From Gammaproteobacteria bacterium (GTDB taxonomy: Bacteria > Pseudomonadota > Gammaproteobacteria > S012-40), in assembly GCA_029857925.1 (NCBI GenBank), contig JAOUGF010000213.1, positions 1 to 5,002 on the forward strand: a stretch of DNA of 5,002 nucleotides. Reading direction: 5' to 3'. Below, piece by piece: positions 1 to 5,002 of this stretch. The translations under genes and the position numbers were made by a program. A model generated the notes under the pieces. That model searched no databases and was not told the DNA's origin. It worked only from the letters and a program-made list of their open reading frames with translations. The stretch's first letter is position 1, and the number at the start of each line of letters is the position of its first letter.

Positions 1-1
1 G

Positions 2-55
2 GCGGCACGGTTCATCGGCTATCATCGACCACATAACACGCAGGCGACAAAATGA
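2..55 (+). CDS. Possible 3' end of an upstream gene (partial, uncertain)
   Basis: The first 51 bases carry no obvious promoter. Frame 2 is open from the window edge to a TGA at 53-55 that overlaps the ATG at 52-54 as ATGA, the same arrangement seen between the fourth and fifth genes. This would give an upstream protein ending in AARFIGYHRPHNTQATK. Frame 1 would instead end at a TAA at 34-36, and frame 3 is also open, to a TAG at 84-86, so the stretch is too short to choose between them. No function can be assigned. The call rests only on the operon-like junction. Confidence 0.25.
   Translation, partial: AARFIGYHRPHNTQATK
42..47 (+). promoter_or_regulatory. Ribosome binding site for the cupredoxin lipoprotein gene
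   Basis: AGGCGA is a partial Shine-Dalgarno match lying 4 bases before the ATG at 52 and 7 bases before the adjacent in-frame ATG at 55. The spacing slightly favours the second ATG, which would remove one residue and change nothing else. Confidence 0.5.
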
Positions 56-1641
56 TGTATGGGGGCAATTCAACCTGGGTGCATAGACTGGGGGCCATGG
101 GCCTCTTGTTGGTGCTCGTAGGTGGGTGCAGTTGGGGGCGTGGCAAAGGGGTCAAGGTGCCTGTTGGCCCTGGCGCCAAAATCGTCCATCCTGGCCAGGA
201 ACCCTCTCCGGCCCCGGGGTCCGCGCGTCCCGAACTTAGCCCAGTTGTTGAAGACACGCCGGTAGAGGTTATTGCATTGCCAGAGGCTGCGGCCTCGCGT
301 TCTGCGAAGCCGCAGCCCATCCCTGACACACCCACCGCGATACCGGAGACACCTTCCCCGTTGCCGCAGGAGTCAAATAAAATTCCGGTACTACCATCCC
401 CGATGATAGCGCCGACACCGCAATCCCCGCACAGTAAGTTGCCGCCCAATAGCTATCGCGTTACCGTCGGCATAAAGGACACTGCGCATCCTAGTTATGG
501 CATAGGTAATTCACTCGGCTTTACTGTTAACGGTGAACCTGGAAAGACGCTTATTTTGAAGCGTGGTATAGAATCTACATTTGATGTTGCCACCGATATT
601 AAACATGATTTTTATTTAACTACAAGCGCAATAGGCTGGGGTAGCGGCGCGTTCGGCACCGGCGTGCGTGGAAATTTTACCTACCGTGGCGAAGTGACGA
701 TTACACCGACGGTGGAAACGCCGGACGTATTGTATTATCAATGCCGCAATCACAAATCTATGGGAGGCAAAATTTTAATAGTGAACGCGGATGCCGATCT
801 CGCAAACGTACAAAGGCAAATTGCCGAAGAACATAGGCAACATATCGCTGCGGCTGGGGGCGTTGCGGTCGCGCCACCTGCCCAACAGAGCCCTGGCGCG
901 CAGAAAATGTCCTATGCCAGCATGTTATTCAAGGCCAAGGGCAGCGCACTCGCGCCTCCTCAGGCCAAACAGTTTGAAAAGGAACTTGCACAGGGCCACG
1001 CCTTGGCCGAGAACAAAGACGATATGCGCACGCTCGCCTATGCGGAAGATTACATCAGGCGATTGAATGCGGCGACCGCAGGTAGGCGCAGCGATGAAGC
1101 GCTGGCGGAATCCCGACGCGCCTACGTAGATTTGTTGGATGCGGTGCATAGTTTCGAAAAATCGCACGCAGAGAATTCGAAACGCGCCAAGGTAACGGGC
1201 GGGAAACGCGTGGATTACGATAAAAAACAGGTTGAGGGCTTGGTGAACGAGGCGGCTCAGCTGGCTGCAAAGAATCAGTACGATGCGGCGAATCCCAAAT
1301 TGCAGCAAGCGCAACGGGTTATTACCCTTGCGATCAATGAGATGTTACATCAACAGACATTAGTTTATGACAAAAATTTTGCGACACCCAAAGATGAGTA
1401 CGAATTTGAGCTGGGCCGTCACGACAGTTATGTGGAACTCATCCCCGTCGCCAAAGAACAGCGGGCGCCCTCTGCGGATTTGGAGAAACTTATCGAACCT
1501 TTTAGTGCCAAGGCCGAAAATTTACGCGCAATGGCGGTTAAAACGGCGGGCGAAGGTGATCATAAAAATGCCGTTTTGATGCTGCAGGCAGGCACCGAAA
1601 ATGTTCAACGCATATTGCGTTTGCTTGGCGTGAGCATGTGA
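52..1641 (+). CDS. Cupredoxin-domain lipoprotein with Pro-rich linker and C-terminal helical region
   Basis: A 529-residue protein. Residues 1-26 form a lipoprotein signal: a short n-region with H11-R12, a hydrophobic core, and the lipobox VGGC with C26 as the lipidated residue. Ser follows the Cys, which fits outer-membrane sorting. Residues 35-133 are rich in Pro, Ser, Thr and Ala and look like a flexible linker. Residues 135-246 resemble a cupredoxin fold: strands rich in Thr and Val, H185 in KHDFYLTTSAIG, and the closing loop LYYQCRNHKSMGGKI. C231, H234 and M237 have the Cys-x2-His-x2-Met spacing of amicyanin-type blue copper sites, with H185 as the probable fourth ligand. Residues 285-529 are mostly helical and charged, with two similar hairpin segments near 396-434 and 486-526. 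The start at 52 keeps the charged n-region; M16 (base 97) would lose it. First complete gene of the run, 33 bases before the cytochrome. A copper electron carrier is inferred; the whole architecture is not one I can name. Confidence 0.85.
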   Translation: MMYGGNSTWVHRLGAMGLLLVLVGGCSWGRGKGVKVPVGPGAKIVHPGQEPSPAPGSARPELSPVVEDTPVEVIALPEAAASRSAKPQPIPDTPTAIPETPSPLPQESNKIPVLPSPMIAPTPQSPHSKLPPNSYRVTVGIKDTAHPSYGIGNSLGFTVNGEPGKTLILKRGIESTFDVATDIKHDFYLTTSAIGWGSGAFGTGVRGNFTYRGEVTITPTVETPDVLYYQCRNHKSMGGKILIVNADADLANVQRQIAEEHRQHIAAAGGVAVAPPAQQSPGAQKMSYASMLFKAKGSALAPPQAKQFEKELAQGHALAENKDDMRTLAYAEDYIRRLNAATAGRRSDEALAESRRAYVDLLDAVHSFEKSHAENSKRAKVTGGKRVDYDKKQVEGLVNEAAQLAAKNQYDAANPKLQQAQRVITLAINEMLHQQTLVYDKNFATPKDEYEFELGRHDSYVELIPVAKEQRAPSADLEKLIEPFSAKAENLRAMAVKTAGEGDHKNAVLMLQAGTENVQRILRLLGVSM

Positions 1642-1666
1642 AAGTTATCAATGGTTAAATAAGCAC

Positions 1667-1671
1667 GGTGA
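1667..1671 (+). promoter_or_regulatory. Ribosome binding site for the triheme cytochrome gene
   Basis: GGTGA lies 3 bases before the ATG at 1675 and 6 bases before the in-frame ATG at 1678. The second ATG has the more normal spacing, so the true start may be 1678, one residue shorter. Confidence 0.5.
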
Positions 1672-1674
1672 AAT

Positions 1675-2226
1675 ATGATGGGTAAGTTACGACAAATACT
1701 TCTTGCATTGGCGGCGTTGATCGCCGGGCCGCTCTGCGCAGAAGACAATTCCGGGCATTTTCAGTTGAATGGCGATGTGGTTCCGTTGGCGCAGGATGGT
1801 ATACACGACCCAGAAAACGAGGCCGTGCGCATCTTACAGCCGCCCGCCGAGGCGATGTTGAATTTTCCGCGCGATGATCGCGGTATCATCAATTGGGTAG
1901 AAACGCTGAACAAGGGGTTGGTCAACCCGCGCGCCGGTATTACGGGTAATGAGAAAATGCACTCCGTTGATTTCGACGTAATTTTTCGCAATACCGCGTC
2001 TATGCCTTATGTGCGTTTCCCGCATCTTCCGCATACACAGTGGTTAACTTGCAAAAACTGTCACCCCGGTATCTTTATCCCACAACGCGGTGCAAACCCA
2101 GTGACCATGGCCGCCATCATCTCCGGTGAGTATTGCGGGGTATGTCATGGTAAAGTCGCGTTTCCACCCTATGAGTGTAATCGATGCCACAAAGAGCCAA
2201 AAGAAAGCGCAGGTTTGCGCTACTAG
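1675..2226 (+). CDS. Secreted triheme c7-type cytochrome c
   Basis: A 183-residue protein with a Sec signal (residues 1-22, likely cut after LCA) and a C-terminal triheme domain. Haem motifs are CKNCH (126-130), CGVCH (154-158) and CNRCH (168-172). The segment VRFPHLPH (113-120) corresponds to the VKFPHKAH segment of the periplasmic c7 cytochrome PpcA of Geobacter, so H117 and H120 are likely distal ligands for the first and second haems. The pattern CxxCHPGIF, then a Met-containing helix, GEYCGVCHGKVAFPP and a third CxxCH fits the c(7)-type triheme domain found singly or in tandem in multihaem 'nanowire' cytochromes. The His that in PpcA precedes the second CXXCH is absent. Residues 23-110 are a low-haem N-terminal extension of unknown role. 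Expected to be periplasmic and to pass single electrons between inner- and outer-membrane partners. The last 43 bases overlap the next gene. Domain family confident; partners inferred. Confidence 0.9.
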   Translation: MMGKLRQILLALAALIAGPLCAEDNSGHFQLNGDVVPLAQDGIHDPENEAVRILQPPAEAMLNFPRDDRGIINWVETLNKGLVNPRAGITGNEKMHSVDFDVIFRNTASMPYVRFPHLPHTQWLTCKNCHPGIFIPQRGANPVTMAAIISGEYCGVCHGKVAFPPYECNRCHKEPKESAGLRY

Positions 2227-3197
2227 CAGTCGTAGTCGGCGTTGTATTGGCCGCGTGCGCGCACAAACCCGGGGTGGTCGCGCCAGTAGGGACGACAGTA
2301 GGAACGTTTGTCGCCAAGAGTCTAAATTACATACAGACCTTGGACACCTTTTCATTGGGCTATACAAACAAGTTTTTAAAGGATACGTTAGGTAATAATA
2401 CACACAGATTGGTGCGTCCGGTCGCAATTGCGGCGCGCGACAATCACCTATATATCGCCGATGCGGGCGTGCATATCCTATTTCGCTATAGCTTAGCTAA
2501 AAAGCTACTGGAGAAAATCGGTACCGCAGGCGATCAGTTGGTAGGCGAGGCCGGTGGTATCTATGTTGCGGCCAGCGGTGAGATATATGTCGCTGACCCA
2601 GCAGGTCAGCAAGTGCTGAAATTCGCGCCAAACGGCGGTGTGTTGCAATCGTTTCGCGATGGGCCGAATATCTCGCGACCGATTGCAGTGGCCGTCGATG
2701 AATCTACAGGGCGCGTGTTTGTAGCCGATGAGCTATATAGTCATGTTGTCGTTTTTTCCGCTGCAGGTGAGGCTATACAGGGTATAGGTGCGCGCGGGTT
2801 GAATGCCGGGCCGGGTAATTTTCGCATCATCACCGATATGGCGATGACACCCGAAGGTTTATATGTATCGGATCGCGTTGAATTGCGCATGCAGTTAATC
2901 GACCTTCAGGGGAAGTTCGCGCGCAGTTTCGGCCAATCTGATCTTATCTTTCCGCTGGCCATTGCACGTGATACCTATGGTCGCATCTATGTCACGGATC
3001 GCACCGACAATCGATTGCGGATATTCGATTCTGCAGGGCAGTTGATTGAGACCGTAGGTCGTAATGGCAACGGACCGGGTGAATTCCGGCTTCCTAATGA
3101 TATGGCCATCGCGGGTGATTCTTTGTATATTGCGGATAGTCTTAACGGGCGCATACAAGTGTTTAAGGTGCTACCACCGAGTGTTGGCGTAATTTAA
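2184..3197 (+). CDS. NHL-type six-bladed beta-propeller lipoprotein (first copy)
   Basis: A 337-residue protein. The n-region is strongly basic (RAKRKRR, residues 4-10), then a hydrophobic core and lipobox LAAC with C25 lipidated; Ala follows, consistent with outer-membrane sorting. Six NHL-like blades fall at about 77-113, 118-157, 164-202, 213-250, 255-292 and 299-328. Each has the pattern Pro-x-Ala/Gly-Ile-Ala, a short loop with Gly, then Ile/Leu-Tyr-Val/Ile-Ala/Thr-Asp, and a strand ending in Phe. The start is well fixed: an in-frame TAA at 2178-2180 lies just one codon upstream, and only ATG 2184 gives a complete signal peptide. A weak GAG at 2173-2175 is the only ribosome-binding candidate, so translation is probably coupled to the cytochrome gene it overlaps by 43 bases. 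NHL propellers usually act as protein-protein scaffolds or, in some families, as enzymes; no catalytic residues are evident here. Role inferred from the cytochrome neighbours on both sides. Confidence 0.88.
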   Translation: MPQRAKRKRRFALLAVVVGVVLAACAHKPGVVAPVGTTVGTFVAKSLNYIQTLDTFSLGYTNKFLKDTLGNNTHRLVRPVAIAARDNHLYIADAGVHILFRYSLAKKLLEKIGTAGDQLVGEAGGIYVAASGEIYVADPAGQQVLKFAPNGGVLQSFRDGPNISRPIAVAVDESTGRVFVADELYSHVVVFSAAGEAIQGIGARGLNAGPGNFRIITDMAMTPEGLYVSDRVELRMQLIDLQGKFARSFGQSDLIFPLAIARDTYGRIYVTDRTDNRLRIFDSAGQLIETVGRNGNGPGEFRLPNDMAIAGDSLYIADSLNGRIQVFKVLPPSVGVI

Positions 3198-3214
3198 TCA
3201 CTTTGCGAATTGAA

Positions 3215-3220
3215 GCGGAA
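3215..3220 (+). promoter_or_regulatory. Ribosome binding site deciding the start of the second propeller gene
   Basis: GCGGAA lies 4 bases before ATG 3225 and is the only purine-rich stretch in the 27-base gap after the first propeller gene. It overlaps the alternative TTG reading at 3210, which has no Shine-Dalgarno sequence of its own. The match is modest. Confidence 0.4.
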
Positions 3221-3224
3221 CGCC

Positions 3225-4370
3225 ATGGCCGGAATGTATAGGTGTTGCGCGCGGTACCCTCGCATTGGGGTGGTGCGTGCATATCGTGTTTTGGGCGCTG
3301 TTCTGTTTTTGTTGATGCACGCATGCGCGACGACGCCCGGTAATTACCAACTTTACCCTCCCGCTGAACCCACTTATTTTCCTAAGGCACCTGAAATCGC
3401 GCGCTACCAGTATTTAGGCGCGCTGATCGGAGAACCGAATTTTGTTGTGCCTGAAAATGCCACACAACATCGTGCATTGCGTGTGTGGTATTGGTTGGTC
3501 GGATTGGTGTTTGGGGCGGAAGGGCCATACACGTTAGCGCGTCCGCAAGCCGGTATTGTCGATGATGCGCTGGGGCGCATCTATGTAGTGGATATCGGTC
3601 GACATGCGGTGGTGGTGTTTGACCGCGCGACCGGCACCTTGTATCACTGGGACGATGCAAGCCCACGCCAGCGTTTTAAAACCCCCGTGGGTATAGCCTT
3701 GGGGCCGCGCAATGAACTTTGGGTGGCGGATTCAGAGCTGGGTGTTGTCGTGCGCCTGAATGCGCAGGGTGAACCGCTGGGTGAGATCGGCAAAGGTGTG
3801 CTGCAACGGCCCGTCGGTGTGGCGTGGGAGCCGACGACACAACGGATGTATGTGGCGGACGCTGCGGCGCATATTGTGATTGCATTCGATACGCAGGGAC
3901 GCGAGGTCATGCGTTTTGGGAAGCGCGGCGAACACGTCGGTGAACTCAATGCACCTACGCACCTCGCCGTGGCAGGCGGTGAAATCTACGTCAGCGACAG
4001 CCTGAACTCGCGCGTGCAACGGTTTAGTGCGCAGGGCAAATGGTTGGCGAGCTTGGGCGGGCGTGGGCTAACCATTGGTGATTTGCCGCGGCCTAAGGGT
4101 GTTGCGGTGGATGCCGCCGGTAGGGTCTATGTGGTGGAATCCTATTACGACTATCTGTTAGTATACGACCACGAAAATCGCTTGTTGCTCGCCATTGGCG
4201 GCAACGGTACGGGGGGCGGTCAGTTTAACTTACCGGCAGGTGTGTGGTTGGATGCCACCGGCAAGGTCTACGTGGCCGATATGTACAACGGGCGGGTTGA
4301 GGTTTTTCAGTTTTTGGATGACGCCCCTGAGGTGCCCACTCCACCGCCCACACCCAGCAAGGTCCCATGA
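3225..4370 (+). CDS. NHL-type six-bladed beta-propeller lipoprotein (second copy)
   Basis: A 381-residue protein from ATG 3225. An in-frame TTG at 3210 would add five residues, and ATG 3234 would remove three. I prefer 3225 because GCGGAA at 3215-3220 sits just upstream. The signal has several Arg residues, the hydrophobic stretch VLGAVLFLL, and a slightly atypical lipobox LMHAC with C34 lipidated and Ala next. A 70-residue pre-domain follows (about 35-105, containing YQYLGALIGEPNF and an aromatic WYWLVGLVFG patch). Six blades then fall at about 106-141, 151-189, 193-231, 241-278, 287-325 and 334-363, marked by GRIYVVD, NELWVAD, QRMYVAD, GEIYVSD, GRVYVVE and GKVYVAD. The C-terminus (366-381) is a Pro/Thr-rich tail. 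Its last blade closely resembles that of the preceding propeller, so the two look like diverged paralogues. The stop codon overlaps the start of the following cytochrome gene. Likely an envelope scaffold or assembly partner of the cytochromes; this is inference. Confidence 0.88.
   Translation: MAGMYRCCARYPRIGVVRAYRVLGAVLFLLMHACATTPGNYQLYPPAEPTYFPKAPEIARYQYLGALIGEPNFVVPENATQHRALRVWYWLVGLVFGAEGPYTLARPQAGIVDDALGRIYVVDIGRHAVVVFDRATGTLYHWDDASPRQRFKTPVGIALGPRNELWVADSELGVVVRLNAQGEPLGEIGKGVLQRPVGVAWEPTTQRMYVADAAAHIVIAFDTQGREVMRFGKRGEHVGELNAPTHLAVAGGEIYVSDSLNSRVQRFSAQGKWLASLGGRGLTIGDLPRPKGVAVDAAGRVYVVESYYDYLLVYDHENRLLLAIGGNGTGGGQFNLPAGVWLDATGKVYVADMYNGRVEVFQFLDDAPEVPTPPPTPSKVP
4359..4362 (+). promoter_or_regulatory. 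Ribosome binding site for the multihaem cytochrome gene
   Basis: AAGG, inside the last codons of the second propeller gene, lies 4 bases before ATG 4367. With the ATGA stop-start overlap it suggests translational coupling of the two products. Confidence 0.45.
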
Positions 4371-5002
4371 TCGCGAAACGTATATTGTTCAGAATATTGG
4401 CGGTGGTTGCCCTGGGTGGCGGCGCTGGTGTGGTGTTGGCGGCACAACAAACCTTGGCGCCGGATCGCGTTGCCGATGTGTTAAACACCAAGCACAACTT
4501 TGCGGCAGCGTTTACGCCTAAATTGCCTACTGGATCAACGCGCGCGGTGACGGCGACCACGCAAAATGAGACCTGCGTGTTTTGTCATACACCGCATGCG
4601 GCATCCACCGAAAACAAGACAGTCCCGGCGCAATTGTGGAATCGCAGTTTTAGCACGGCCACCTACACGCTTTACTCGTCCGGCACGCTGGATTCGACGC
4701 CCAGTGTGACGGAGTTGGGTGCGGGTTCTAAAATGTGTTTATCCTGTCACGACGGGACCATTGCGCTGGGCAAGGTCAATGCATTTAACGGTAAGTCCTC
4801 AGTCAATGCGTACAACCCTACAATAGTGACCGACATCACGATGAGCGGCACCAATGGCGGTAAAATGCCCGATGGCGACGGTGCGGGGAGTGGGTATACG
4901 CGTAATACCGGCATCGACTTGCGTAACGATCACCCCATTACAATTGAATACAACGCAACGCTGGCCAGTAACGACGGCGAATTATTTACCCCCGGGGTCG
5001 CG
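4367..5002 (+). CDS. Multihaem cytochrome c, N-terminal part (runs off the window)
   Basis: Open from ATG 4367 to the window end with no stop: 212 residues visible. Residues 1-26 are a Sec signal (basic KRILFR, hydrophobic core, cleavage near VLAA). The mature part has two haem motifs so far: CVFCH (70-74), extended as CVFCHTPH, and CLSCH (124-128), extended as CLSCHDGT. Possible distal ligands are H43 (TKHNF), H77 (the second His of CHTPH) and H189 (NDHPI). The QLWNRSF segment (89-95), the Tyr-rich TYTLYSSGTLD and the CLSCHDGTIALG stretch together look like a recurring pattern of multihaem cytochromes of metal-reducing and electroactive bacteria. The 60-residue Gly/Asn/Thr-rich spacing after the second haem is long, which suggests an extended, surface-type cytochrome rather than a compact periplasmic carrier. 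Haem total, localisation and filament formation cannot be judged from the fragment. It starts within the stop of the second propeller gene. Confidence 0.85.
   Translation, partial: MIAKRILFRILAVVALGGGAGVVLAAQQTLAPDRVADVLNTKHNFAAAFTPKLPTGSTRAVTATTQNETCVFCHTPHAASTENKTVPAQLWNRSFSTATYTLYSSGTLDSTPSVTELGAGSKMCLSCHDGTIALGKVNAFNGKSSVNAYNPTIVTDITMSGTNGGKMPDGDGAGSGYTRNTGIDLRNDHPITIEYNATLASNDGELFTPGVA

Noticed and set aside
11..37. TTCATC and CATAAC as -35 and -10 promoter boxes
   Set aside because: Both match the consensus poorly and the 15-base spacing is short; no support beyond chance.
12..449. A 145-codon open frame on the minus strand opposite the start of the first gene
   Set aside because: It is antisense to the signal peptide and Pro-rich linker, Gly/Ser-rich as expected from complementing Pro/Ala codons, and has no recognisable domain.
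1867..1890. Inverted repeats (CCGCG/CGCGG at 1867-1883 and GATGAT/ATCATC at 1873-1890) as a terminator or operator
   Set aside because: They lie inside the cytochrome coding region, the two pairings exclude each other, and no T-run follows.
2044..2427. A 127-codon minus-strand open frame across the cytochrome-propeller junction
   Set aside because: Both + strand frames here encode clear domains (haem motifs and a lipoprotein signal); the antisense product has no coherent features.
3195..3224. The TAA between the two propellers as a nonsense mutation that split one long gene
   Set aside because: The second frame has its own ribosome binding site, basic signal sequence and lipobox, and each half has a full six blades, so they are two separate lipoproteins.
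3644..4019. Overlapping minus-strand frames opposite the second propeller
   Set aside because: Rich in Arg, Pro, His and Ser, typical of shadows of a GC-biased coding strand; the + strand encodes repeated propeller blades throughout.
4195..4521. A + strand open frame spanning the end of the second propeller and the start of the cytochrome
   Set aside because: It is out of frame with both; the propeller blade and the Sec signal plus CXXCH motifs occupy the other frames.

Overview
The window holds five co-directional (+) genes, closely spaced or overlapping, that read as part of one operon for extracytoplasmic electron transfer. It opens just before the first gene and ends inside the fifth. 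Three of the five products carry lipoprotein signal peptides and two carry ordinary Sec signals followed by CXXCH haem-attachment motifs, so every product appears to leave the cytoplasm. Lipoproteins without Asp after the lipid-bearing Cys, together with c-type cytochromes, point to a diderm Gram-negative, most likely a proteobacterium. The sequence alone does not let me name the lineage. Base composition looks moderate and varies along the first gene.

Layout: (1) 52-1641, a 529-residue lipoprotein with a long Pro-rich linker, a cupredoxin-like domain with an amicyanin-spaced Cys-x2-His-x2-Met loop, and a C-terminal helical region; (2) 1675-2226, a secreted triheme c7-type cytochrome; (3) 2184-3197, a six-bladed NHL-type beta-propeller lipoprotein whose start codon lies inside the third haem motif of gene 2; (4) 3225-4370, a second, divergent six-bladed propeller lipoprotein with a Pro-rich tail; (5) 4367 to the window end, the N-terminal 212 residues of a multihaem cytochrome c with two CXXCH motifs so far, coupled to gene 4 by an ATGA overlap. 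No RNA gene, mobile element, CRISPR array, convincing promoter or terminator is visible, and no intergenic gap exceeds about 35 bases.

How the parts may work together (inference): the triheme c7 protein would carry electrons in the periplasm, the multihaem cytochrome would be a larger periplasmic or extracellular conductor, and the propeller and cupredoxin lipoproteins would be envelope-anchored partners, either scaffolds or assembly factors or, for the cupredoxin, a copper redox centre. Neither the terminal acceptor or donor nor an outer-membrane porin is present here, so the direction of electron flow cannot be read from this window.
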